This document shows positions 36,252-46,462 of a DNA stretch of 64,000 bases, in pieces. The DNA is from Rotaria sordida (lineage: Eukaryota > Rotifera > Eurotatoria > Philodinida > Philodinidae): the NCBI GenBank assembly GCA_905250125.1, contig CAJNOL010000912.1, positions 28,421 through 92,420 of the forward strand. The letters are read 5' to 3'. Both the position numbers and the translations under genes were made by a program. The stretch's first letter is position 1; each line of letters begins with the position of its first letter. The notes beneath the pieces are model-generated. The model made no database searches. It was not told the origin of the DNA and saw only the letters and a list, made by a program, of their open reading frames with translations.

Positions 36252-37904
36252 ATGGCTAATAATCAATTAGATATTAATTCATTACCTATTTATAAATTAT
36301 TTTTTGATGATATTGAAGAAATATTTCTTAATACAGTATCATTTCGTGTTCTTAATATATTATTTTTAATAACATGTTTATTTACTATTGGAATATTAGT
36401 TCTTCTTTTTTATCGATCACAAGAACTTTTTTTAACTAGTCTTATTCCATTTATATATACGTTAATATTCTATGATTTTATTCAATTATTATCGTTAGTA
36501 TTATTAAAATATAATGCAACTGAATATTTTCTTAATCAATTATGTCGTTGGCCATATTATTTAAAATCTTCATCGGATGCTGGTCAATGTTTAACAATAA
36601 TATTTATATTTGCTTTAAGTCGTTATCATATACGATATTTTATAACACATAATAATTTATCTAATACAAGTCATATTCATTCTCGTGCATTAGTATTTGT
36701 TTGTTTATTATTTATTGTTTATGATAATAATTGGATAACACATTTAAAAGTTGAAAAAGTACATTTAATAACATTAAATGAAACAAAATATGAAATTAAT
36801 GTTCAAGAATTACCTATATCATTATATGATATAACAGAAATACAAATGCATTCTCATCAACGTTTTATAACTGATCTTAATAAATATTCACAAGGTTATG
36901 AAAAAAATATAATTATACAAAATCAACAAAAAATAACTAAAGATAAATTTATACATAATAATAAAGATGGTTCAATACACGCAATAATTATAAAATTTCC
37001 TTCGGATTATTTTCTTAATACAATAAAAAATCGTACAAAAAGAATATTAAAAGATCTTGAAGAACAAGAACAACAAGATATATTAAATCAAACAATAGAT
37101 GAAAATGAATATAATAATTCATATCGTATTAATCGTTGTACATATGGACAAACAAATTTTTTTTTAACAAACTTTCTTTCATTAATTCATTCAATATGTT
37201 ATTTTATATTAATATTATATTATTTAATAATTATTTATGCATATAAAATAACAGATACATCAATTAATTATCATAAACAATTTTATGAAAAATCATTTAA
37301 ATTTCGAAAAAAAAAATCAATCGAACGTCATAAACAATTTATATTATTAACGCATTTAAAACATTTTTTATATATTATTATTTATTTACATACATTGTTT
37401 ACATTAATTCGTCTTATTTATGTATGTTCATTAACAATAATATTATGTTTTGTTGAAACACCATTTAAATGGTTACCAATAAAAATATTCTTTTATTGTC
37501 TTTTTTTAATAAGTTATTTTTCCATTCCATTACGTATGAGTTTATTATTTATTTTTTGTTTTTTAACACAATTTTCAAAATATATACGATCAATAATATT
37601 TTATTTATTTCATACTAATTTACGTTTTTCATGGAAATTAGAAAAACCAACAATATGTTTTCGATTACGATTTACACCATATAATATTAATTCAAATCAA
37701 AATGAACAAAGAATTAATTCATTAGTACTTGATTTATCATCATCAATGATTGAAGATCAATCAACTATAATACCACAAGATTCAATTGTTATGTATAATG
37801 AAAGTAGTGGTAGTTATAATGGTGTAACTACAACTATTCTAACATCACCAAATATATTTGTCAACGAAACAACATCACCTGTATGTGCTATGACTAAACT
37901 GTGA
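36252..37904 (+). CDS. orphan seven-transmembrane (GPCR-like) protein
   Basis: Single-exon frame of 550 aa with about seven hydrophobic segments: roughly residues 33-55, 63-86, 103-122, 142-158, 303-330, 365-395 and 405-440. The third ends FALSRYHIRY, in the place of the rhodopsin-family DRY motif. A long, Asn/Lys-rich loop of about 140 residues with NET and NRT glycosylation sites separates segments 4 and 5. It ends with a Cys (YRINRCTYG) that could pair with a Cys before segment 3 (NQLCRWPYYL). A Ser/Thr-rich tail of about 90 residues follows segment 7. No NPxxY is obvious. I infer a divergent rhodopsin-like receptor; the ligand is unknown. Intronless, unlike the other genes here, as is common for expanded receptor families. 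Confidence 0.55.
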   Translation: MANNQLDINSLPIYKLFFDDIEEIFLNTVSFRVLNILFLITCLFTIGILVLLFYRSQELFLTSLIPFIYTLIFYDFIQLLSLVLLKYNATEYFLNQLCRWPYYLKSSSDAGQCLTIIFIFALSRYHIRYFITHNNLSNTSHIHSRALVFVCLLFIVYDNNWITHLKVEKVHLITLNETKYEINVQELPISLYDITEIQMHSHQRFITDLNKYSQGYEKNIIIQNQQKITKDKFIHNNKDGSIHAIIIKFPSDYFLNTIKNRTKRILKDLEEQEQQDILNQTIDENEYNNSYRINRCTYGQTNFFLTNFLSLIHSICYFILILYYLIIIYAYKITDTSINYHKQFYEKSFKFRKKKSIERHKQFILLTHLKHFLYIIIYLHTLFTLIRLIYVCSLTIILCFVETPFKWLPIKIFFYCLFLISYFSIPLRMSLLFIFCFLTQFSKYIRSIIFYLFHTNLRFSWKLEKPTICFRLRFTPYNINSNQNEQRINSLVLDLSSSMIEDQSTIIPQDSIVMYNESSGSYNGVTTTILTSPNIFVNETTSPVCAMTKL

Positions 37905-40900
37905 TTTGTATTCATTCGTTGTTTGTTGTTTCTTTTTGTGAATAAAAAAAAAGAAAATTTCGGTTCATAAAATGAATCATATTTTAGTTGACAAGCCTAT
38001 AACTACAATTTAGTTAAATTATTCAAAATCTGAATATTCTTATTAAATGTATTTAAAATCAATGTTTATTTGGTTTTTTTTTTCATTTCAAAAAGAAGTT
38101 TATTTTAATTAGGAGATATAATATAACTAATAGAAATAAAATTATTTCAAATAATTTAAATGAAAAATTCGATGATTATAATTAGAAAACTATGTAACTA
38201 TTTACAGTAAATAAAAAAGAAAAGTCGTGATGTTTTGTCAAACTTTTATGAGTACAGAAATATCAATGTCGATTGTCTAATTAACCATCAAAAACGTTAA
38301 TAATATTTGAAAATTAGATAAATACTGTCTGTCGTCTTCTATAGAATAATTCCGTGATATGATATGTCATTATTTACTAGAGTTCCGATAGCACTGTGAC
38401 GTTTGTACAATTAATCTGAAGTTCTAAAATAAAAAACAAAAAATATCACTTCGAACAGAAGAGTTATGTGATTGGATATTGAAGTAAAACTTTCTTTAGA
38501 TTTATTATTAGAAATTAATTTCTTTAAGAATTTCATTTCTAAATGGAAGGTAATCGTTTCTTATTTCATCTTTATTTTTTGATAGTTTACATGAAATCAT
38601 CAATATTTTTATCATAATAAGATGTCATGATTATCAAAAGGACGATAATACTACTTTACTAATTACTAACAAAAAAAAAGATTAGAAAAACATCATTCAC
38701 AGTTTACTTATATAAATTGCAGTGGATATGGTATTCATTTTTTATAAATGATAATTTCTCCATTTGACTTCTGTCAAAGCTTTAGAAAAAAATTACTTCT
38801 GTTAATTTTACTGAAAAGCTTTTTATTTATATTTGATGCTTTTTAAAAAAGTATTATTAAAGATAAATAGTTTTTTGACACCTGCAAACAATCGTGTCCA
38901 GCTTTTTTTTAGAAACTTTGCCATTATAGTTCATCAATTATAGAATATATTAGATAGAAAACTTTCTTGGTTATTAAATGTACTATCTAAACTCGAGATA
39001 ATTGCTTAATATTGTACAAAAAAAACGATACGTTGTTATTAAACTTTTTTCTAACATCTTACATTGTGTAAGCAATTCTGTCACTGTCGATAGATTGATA
39101 TATATCGGATAAAGCAATTAGTCTCGAATAATCGTAGGTCAAATGAATTTCTATATAATCTCCAATGATTTTTTGTTTTTAGAGAACTAGTTGGTTTTAA
39201 TAAAACCATTACTTTTGAAGATGATTGTATGTAAACTCTCTCTATGCAATATTTCAAACTTAGAAAATTTGAATTCTAATCAAGATTGAGATAATCTTTT
39301 TTTTTAATTATCAGATTGTGTTTGAAATAGAACATTACTATAATTGTTTTAACATGCGTTTTTGATTGTCAATAATTTGGAGAAGTTATTAATTATTACT
39401 TTTCAAATGTTTAATGAAAAGATCGAATCACATTCAACAAACGATCGTTTCTATAGCCTCAAAATGCTTTTGTACGAATTTGAATACTATATGACGATTA
39501 GTTTGAATGGTTTCTCATCAGCAATGGCTGATTTTTCAAACCAGACTTGCCGATGATGATAGTCAGTTTAATGTTTTTCTATGATTTATCAAAGGTGACT
39601 TTTGCTATTATTTCTAAGATAACGAATTAAAAGAGCAAATTTCTACATTACATTTAGATGTACAGTGAATCAGGAGCGTAATCATCAGTGTCCAATGATA
39701 GTCACATAGATAGTTTTTTCAAAGATAGATCGTTGATGAGATTTTATCCAAATGCTTTCATTGTCGAATAATTAGCTTAAGGATCACCATCTATGTATAA
39801 GAACGAACTGAGTAGATACAATTCGACGCACATCAATAAAGCAGTTATGTACATGAGTATATCCTTAAGCCTCCCCTCAAAAATCGATGTTGGGCCAGGA
39901 ACATTCAAATCACATGAAATTTTTAGGACATGTTGGGATTGTAGTGGAACGGCTATGGTAAAATGTTCAATCCTATATTATGACCTTTGAAGAAGATATT
40001 CAACAAGCAAGAGTCAAAAATAGCTCATTTGACAACCCAAAAATCTCGGTGGATCTTCATTCTATAGATTTGATTTTTCTTTTGATTGAACGAGCATGTC
40101 CAGATGCAGGCAATGACAGATCTCTTCTTTTTAAATTGTTATGTTTTAAGGGGAGATAGTGGATGAAAAGTTCAATGAATCAAAAACCTCTCAAAAAATG
40201 GCGCTCTAAGTACAGAAGTATTCTTGTGCTTAACAATAACAAAGCTTATTTTAAAAAAAAGAACTTAGTCATGCTCTGCACCTTAATAAGCTCGTTGAAA
40301 CGAAAAAAAAAGCTATTGGCTACAATGAAGCTCCTGCGAGAATTTTTGAATGCACGATCAAAAAAAAAAATAAACAGAAAAAATGAAAAAGATTTTGGTA
40401 TATTTTCTAAAAATAGCATTTTTTCGAGTAGAAGATGACAGAAATCTTTAAAAATTTTTGAAAAGAAAATGCCGAGTAAAAAATTTTGTCATTTATAAAA
40501 GATCAGATGACGGGCTATCTTCCCATGTATTTATCTTAATTTCAATCATTCAGAAGAAAAGTAACTTTTTTTTTGAGGTGTAGAACTTAAATTTGTAATG
40601 GCATTGGTGTCAATCAACATGATAATAATAAAAAAAATCAAATGCGAAGAATTACTCATACTCATCATCACCTGAATAACAGTCTCCACCAATAGATTTA
40701 ACATTCAGTATACATTGACCACAATTGACTTATCTATAATAATTCATTGGATGGACCAGTAATTTCGTTTTGTTTTCCATAAATTATAATTATCTGAATC
40801 TGCTGCTGCTGCTTAAAATATGGATAAGAACCGTGATTTTGAATTCATTAATTATTTTTATACTATCACTGGTTCAATTGCTATTACTAATTAATTATAA

Positions 40901-40937
40901 TAATGTTTAATTCATGCATATGCCACTAATTGTCAAT
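37905..40937. other. 3-kb region without recognisable gene
   Basis: AT-rich. Several open frames (39362-39556, 39793-39990, 40163-40438) lie in a slightly GC-richer stretch (39.4-40.5 kb). That stretch reads like decayed coding or transposon DNA, but no domain is recognisable. Confidence 0.45.
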
Positions 40938-40961
40938 ATGAAGGGTGTAGGTGTCGGTGTG
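40938..40961 (+). repeat. short TGTGGG-like (telomere-like) tract
   Basis: Reads aagggtgtaggtgtcggtgtg, that is TGTAGG-TGTCGG-TGTG on the plus strand. These are variants of the same unit as the larger block at 44884-44999. It marks the left side of the GC-richer, pseudogene-filled segment 41-45 kb. Confidence 0.5.
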
Positions 40962-41569
40962 AATAGTAACCACAAAACTAGAATTAGTTTTTCGAGTTTA
41001 CTAAAGAAACTTGTCAAGTGGCAAATAGCTGTTCATAATATGAGTACTTTAGAAGGCGAACCAGGTTTAGGATGGTATTGGATTTAACTGGAAAATACAC
41101 GATTTATTCGAACACTGATCAGTTTGGTGATAATTGCATTTTGGCTACACGAATGTGTGACCTGTTTGGTCGAACTTGTTCAGTGGTAGAGTATAAGACC
41201 AATAGGAATGAATCGTTGGTCGCTTATGTTCGCCAGCTGTTGCATTGATGAATCTTATTGAACAATGGCTGGTTACAAGTTTTGTTGTAATGATGATTTA
41301 ATGGTCGCATTGGGAGGATTGGTAAGGTGGATGAACAGATGAGTGTGAATCTAATAAGTATCTGAAATGAAGGAAACTAATGGGTACGCGAGTTTTATTA
41401 TAGATTTGAAGAATAGTTTTGTTATAATGGAAAGCATAATGAGCACTACTCGAATTCAAAATTGTGGATGAAGAAAAGCAATATAATGATTTAGTCTGTT
41501 TTACTTAAGCAAAACATATAGTTTTTAATGAGCGAATGTATTGATGAATTACACAATTTGTTCAGCTCG

Positions 41570-42326
41570 TTATTTGATATTAAGTAGACGAGCTTCAATA
41601 ATGTTGCACATTGGACTGGGGAACGGTTGAAGCAATGTTATTGAAACACTTTGATCAGGATGACCAGTATTACAGTCGAATCCAATCGTCCTCATGTGTG
41701 CTTCAGCTGTGTTGTTTTGTATTATTCTTCTATTTGAAGTTTGTTTGGTCAACAATAAACAGTTCTTTTTTAGAGTAATTGCTCGTTTGTATGATTTAGC
41801 AGTTATTCACCAAAGCTTCTGAACAGAACGGATCTAGAAGAAACAAAAAGAATAAAAATATTGTTGCAAGTATGGTTAAAAACCTGTTCCTCATTTGGAT
41901 TACATTCATAGAATGATTTGATCTGATTGGCCTCATTAATATCGAAGTTCAGTATGATTTTCTTGTGTTCGAAATAATTCAGGCATTCTTCAAGATGTCT
42001 CTTTACGAGAATATTAAGAGCATGATCAATGATATTCATTGATTCGTCATAGATGTTTCATTTTGTTTTACTGCACAAGGAGGACTTTGTTGTAAATGAA
42101 CCTTCAAGTTCGCCTCTGCTTGTTGTAATTTATTATGGATCAATCTTTGTCGATGTCTTATGTTGTGTTCCGTTCGAGGATAATCCCAGTTAATGAAATT
42201 TCGTTTCGTTATTTCTTTAGATGTTTGAGATAACCATCTTACAGTCGGCATTGCTTCATCAGCAACATGTTTCCAATAATCTTCTTCGATTTTTAATTCT
42301 GATAAAGTTACAGATGAGTAGAGCAC
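41570..42326 (-). pseudogene. unidentified coding fragment, probably broken
   Basis: On the minus strand, 42326-42036 encodes 96 aa with balanced codon use. It contains IEEDYWKHVADEAMPTVRWL and further on RNFINWDYPRTEHNIRHRQR, helical and charged. The next 78-codon frame (42039-41803: IIDHALNILVKRHLEECLNY, then FEHKKIILNFDINEAN) overlaps it in another frame, so a frameshift or cryptic splice separates them. A GT-AG intron is possible at about 41887-41835. A third block (41755-41570) reads IIQNNTAEAHMRTIGFD. I do not recognise the family. Composition is less AT-biased than the surrounding genes. Confidence 0.4.
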
Positions 42327-42453
42327 GATGTCGAATAAAATGTAACATTGCAGTATTCGTTAACGACTGTTGAATCACTACATACTGATCAGTAATACTT
42401 TTTGATAGTCGATGTATGAATATATTGTCAGGCATTTTTCTATAATTTCATAG

Positions 42454-42885
42454 GATCCGAATGATGAAGAACCAGCTAGATGTTTAGAAACATATTAAAT
42501 TATGGAAGGTAAATCGGCTAAAAATTTAATGGATGTACAAAAATACCAATCATTTGATTATTTAACGAAATTTATTGATATAATTACACAGGTCTTTTTT
42601 TTTTAATTTTGAATCTTAATTTAAGAAAATATTTTAGGTTAAATCAGTAAATAAAACAGATGCACAAACATTATTATATGGATTTGGTTCATTAGAATCA
42701 ATATTAAATTCATCTAATGAACAATTATGTGTTTGTCCTAGTTTAGATCAGTTAAAAGATTAAAGATTCTATCAATCATTCAATCAACCATTTAAAAGAC
42801 AAAAACAAATTAATAAAAAAAGATAAAAAATTCTGAAGAAAAAAATTTAGGTGATGAACAATTTGATATTGATGAAGAGATTTAA
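42454..42885 (+). pseudogene. ERCC1: ERCC1 C-terminal pseudogene
   Basis: Two former exons remain. 42454-42592 reads DPNDEEPARCLETY, stop, then GKSAKNLMDVQ and FDYLTKFIDIITQ. After a 45-bp GT-AG intron, from 42638, it reads [20 protein letters not shown], then [19 protein letters not shown], stop, then RFYQSFNQPFKR. This is the (HhH)2 domain of ERCC1, the non-catalytic partner of the XPF nuclease in nucleotide excision and crosslink repair; [17 protein letters not shown] is its signature. In-frame stops at 42496 and 42761 and loss of the N-terminal half make this copy non-functional. An acidic tail (DEQFDIDEEI) in another frame ends at 42885. Confidence 0.8.
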
Positions 42886-42935
42886 ATGAACAAAAGAAAA
42901 CAGAAACAATTTTCTTTTTTTGTTTTTTATTCTAA

Positions 42936-44886
42936 ATGAAAATTGGTGATCATATATTAGTTGATGGAAAATGTTCAGCAGTAATTCGTTATATTGGTTC
43001 AGTTGATGGTCATCCAGGGAAATCGATTGATATTCAATGGTGAAATCAACAAGGAAAACATAATGGGACATTTAATGGAAAATTTTATTTTCAAACTAAA
43101 CATCAACATTGAGGATATTCTATTCGACAAGAAAGAATTCATTTAGAATATTAATTTACTCCACCTATTTATAGACAATATCTTAAATCATTTTCAAATG
43201 ATAATATTACCAAAGATATTAATTATTTCTATGTTTGATTTCTATTTTAGATTATCATTGAATATCAGTAGAAATTATTTTTTCTATGATCATAGATAAG
43301 TTTATTTTTTTATGGAAACCTGGAGCAAATTAAGGATTGAAAATAAAATTTTTCCAGGAATGTAGTGCTATAACTTCAAAGAGAATAAACAATAAATTTT
43401 ACAATAAGAGTTATGAAGACTTGCTTATGTCAAACTGTGGTAAATTTTAGAATTTACCACCTATAGATACGGAAAAAATTCTTCTATGAGATAAAACACA
43501 CAGTAGATTGGATATAATCTCGACCAGTTGTCACATTGATTATTCTCTTACACAAGTCTTTGCCGTATTTATAGTAGTGGCGGAGCCAGGGTGGGGCTGG
43601 GGGGGGCTCAGCCCCTCCCAGGAAAATTTTTACACCATGTATTTTATTTGCTAACCGGGGCTCAAAGGTCCCTCAGAGGCGGTTGAGCCCCTCCCAGCTC
43701 AAAATCCTGGCTCCGCCACTAATTTATAGGTGATCAGTTACAGAAATTTCCAAACGTTCGACATACCAAAGTCTTGAGAACTTCTATTATAAGTTTTTTC
43801 TTTGATGATTCAAATGAGAATAGTTTTTATTTTGGATTAACTTTTTGTTCAATGCTCTGTAGTATCTCTTCCAAATGAGAGATCGAAATTTCCAATGAAA
43901 CTTGAGTCCAAATCAAAAGTACAGTGAAAAGTTAGGGCGAGTCAGATTGAATTATTTTCTTGTTTCAACAAGAGTTTGAGCCGAAGTTCCTTTAGCCTTT
44001 TTAAACAAACTTCGGTCATTATTAGATTTTTATCAATCGATACTTTCTCTTAATGATAAAAAAAACCCTTTTGCATTCTCATAGTAAATTCTAAAATAAA
44101 TAAAATGATTAATTAAATCGATATTTTCACAAGTAAGTGTTTTTTTTTCTTCTAATAAGAAAAGAATATAGTGATTATGTAATTGATTTATCGTCAATCA
44201 TTCGAATAGATTTATCATCACAATGGATAAATGAATTTGATGATAACGATGAAATCTATAATAATCTTCATCAAATAGAAGAACTAAATATACGTCAAAA
44301 TTTTCTTAAAAATTGGTCTCATAATTATGAATAATATTAGAAAAATATTTTCTAAAATTCGAAATATTAAATGTAAGGAAATGACGAATTAATTTTGATA
44401 GATATCCATTAAATGAATTTAATCATATAAAACAATTAGTTGTTATTGATACAGATAATGATTGTAATATATTTGAAAATTTAATTAATATTCATTTTGA
44501 TTTAAATCGTTTAAGATTAATATCGGAAAAATTTCTTAATTAAATAAAAAATTTAACAAATTTATCATTTAATGATAATCCAACATTAAAATCTTCGGAT
44601 CTATTTATTAATCGTTAAGAAAAACTTAAATATCTTAAAGAATTAATTCTTAATAATTGTGCAATTGATCAAATTAAATTATTAAATCAAGGTTTGTTTT
44701 ATTGTGAATATTTTAATAAATATTTTTTTTTCGTTATTATTTAAGATGGATCAAATGAATTATTTCCTTCATTAAAATATCTTTATTAATATCATTTAGT
44801 ATTCTACGAAATCCAATTTATCCATTAAATCAAACTGAAATAGAAACAGATAAACAAATAATAATTTCACATTTATCAAATTTAGG
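42936..44886 (+). pseudogene. TBCE: tubulin-specific chaperone E (TBCE) pseudogene
   Basis: It begins 50 bp after the ERCC1 remnant with a CAP-Gly domain: MKIGDHILVDGKCSAVIRYI, then SVDGHPGKSIDIQW, stop, NQQGKHNGTFNGKFYF, stop, GYSIRQERIHLEY, stop (TGA 43041, TGA 43110, TAA 43152). After a gap holding a MITE, leucine-rich-repeat pieces resume at 44137-44886: VIDLSSIIRIDLSSQWINEF, QIEELNIRQNFLKNW, IKQLVVIDTDN, NLTNLSFNDNP, LKELILNNCAIDQIKLLNQ, ELFPSLKYLY, and ILRNPIYPLNQTEIETDKQI then IISHLSNLG. CAP-Gly plus LRRs with the LRNP motif fits TBCE, which folds alpha-tubulin; the C-terminal ubiquitin-like domain is absent. The gene ends abruptly at telomere-like repeats. Many stops show it is dead. 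Confidence 0.75.
43575..43721. mobile_element. 147-bp hAT-type MITE with 8-bp target duplication
   Basis: Perfect 16-bp terminal inverted repeats (tagtggcggagccagg and its complement) bound a GC-rich interior. The flanks are a perfect 8-bp direct repeat, atttatag, at 43567-43574 and 43722-43729. An 8-bp target-site duplication with a TAGTGGCGG-type terminus points to the hAT superfamily. The element is too short to code for anything. It lies between the CAP-Gly and LRR parts of the TBCE pseudogene. Confidence 0.93.
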
Positions 44887-44999
44887 GTGTGGGTGTAGGT
44901 GTGGGGTGGTGTGGGATGTGGGTGTGAGTGTGGGTGCCGCTGTCGGAGTGCACTATTTCTCTTTAGCCACACCCCACACCCACCCACACACGCATACCC
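44884..44999. repeat. head-to-head telomere-like repeats
   Basis: Plus-strand 44884-44936 is about eight degenerate TGTGGG units (TGTGGG, TGTAGG, TGTGGGG, TGTGAG and similar). After a 30-bp spacer, 44967-44999 carries the complement (CCACACCCCACACCCACCC). The G-strand runs rightward and then the C-strand follows, which is the order expected where two chromosome ends are joined. The left neighbour (TBCE) and right neighbour (minus-strand fragment) are both truncated at the repeats. TGTGGG is, from memory, the Adineta vaga telomere repeat. Confidence 0.7.
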
Positions 45000-45000
45000 G

Positions 45001-45150
45001 AGATAATACAAAAATGTAATGTTGAGCTTTCATTCGTTCGCGAAAAGCCTGCACAATTTGAATATTTAGTTCAGTTCGATTCATATTCAATTTATCTCTG
45101 GTTAATTGCTCCAGCAAATAAGTAATTCGAAACTTGCCTATAACAAACAT
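45001..45150 (-). pseudogene. unidentified truncated coding fragment
   Basis: The minus-strand frame reads GKFRITYLLEQLTRDKLNMN, then RTELNIQIVQAFRERMKAQH and YIFVLSR. It then runs straight into the telomere-like repeat, which would encode VCVCGWVWG. It looks like genuine coding sequence (balanced codons, amphipathic) cut by the repeat. Family not recognised. Confidence 0.45.
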
Positions 45151-46462
45151 GCTGATAATAATCTTCTGTCAATCCTTAATGACCAAATAATGAGAAACAA
45201 TTTGTAGCTTACAGAACTCGAGACTGAACAATATGATAATCAAAATTTCTACTTTTCCACTATCTATTCAACTAACAACTCCATTTCTAACTAGTTTGTA
45301 TTACTGCTCAGCAACTAGATCGAGTGCTTGGCACTCGGCCTGGCCCGAAATATGAGTCCGGGTCCAGGACATGAAAAAAACATATCGGTTCTAGGCTCGG
45401 ATATGAGATCATACTAATATAGGACTGCAAATCAATTTGACCATGATTGAGTAATTTATTTTACTTGAGAATAGGTCGCAGAAGTGGAAAGGGATATTGT
45501 TTTACTCAAAGAATTCGTTTTTAATGAAAATTCATCTACAGATGATGATGACCCATATAATGAAGTAACTGAATATATGGAGAGAAAAATAAACAATCGA
45601 AAAAGATGAACATGTATTATCTTGATGAAAAAAAGCGTTCATGTATATATCCACAATTATGACGTTTGACACTAACACTACATTTCATTCCACGATGAGC
45701 AGCAATAAGCTAACGTGTACTTAGTGAAATTGATCAGCTTTTAGAAGCATAAAGACATCAAGTGAATCTTGTACCCCTTACCTTTTTTTGTGTAATTTGA
45801 GATGATCTCGTTCTTTTTTTCTTGTTGTTTATGAAAGAAGCTAAATAGTATATACTTTTCCATATAAAATAAAAGTTTTAATATCATACTGTGACTGTTA
45901 AAGTATCTGCATAATGTCGATTAGCTTGAATCGGATGCCGGAAATCCGGTTGTCAAAAGCCGTATTCGTACAGAACACTACATATATAGAGATTCATATA
46001 ATCTTTTCTGCTTATTTGATGATTCTGGTAGCATTAAAAAGGATTTTAAATATATCCATTTTTGCAAGATCACTACAAATAAACCCAACCTATAATACAT
46101 TTATTATTTTAAAGTATATATATGTACACAAAATGCCAAATAATAACAATGATCACTCATGTTTCAAACAAACAAACAAAAATGCGCCCTCAAACATAAA
46201 AGAACATGAAGGAAAGAAAAGAGAGAAGGAAAGAAAAATTTCGTAAATTGTTATTCAGAATGAGAAATTATCACCATAAAAACAAAACAATAATGATGGT
46301 ACGTGATGGTATCAAAAAAAAAAAAAAGAAAAGAAAAGAAACAGAATAGATGTCATTTTAAATAAAAAAAAAACACAAAGACAATACAGTATAATTTTTA
46401 AACAGAAAAGAAAAAAAAGAAAATTGATTATGAGATTGTTTATGAGAATTATATTCATTTAT
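45151..46462. other. intergenic with short decayed coding scraps
   Basis: At about 45475-45610 the plus strand reads VAEVERDIVLLKEFVF, then NENSSTDDDDPYNEVTEYME, ending in a stop; probably a gene or transposon remnant. At 45320-45400 there is a GC-rich self-complementary block (gagtgcttggcactc; ctggcccg and cgggtccag). The 110-codon frame at 45914-46246 looks like chance. Confidence 0.4.

Noticed and set aside
45914-46246. 110-codon open frame downstream of CEP104
   Set aside because: Low-complexity, no motif, no splice context, composition like its AT-rich surroundings.
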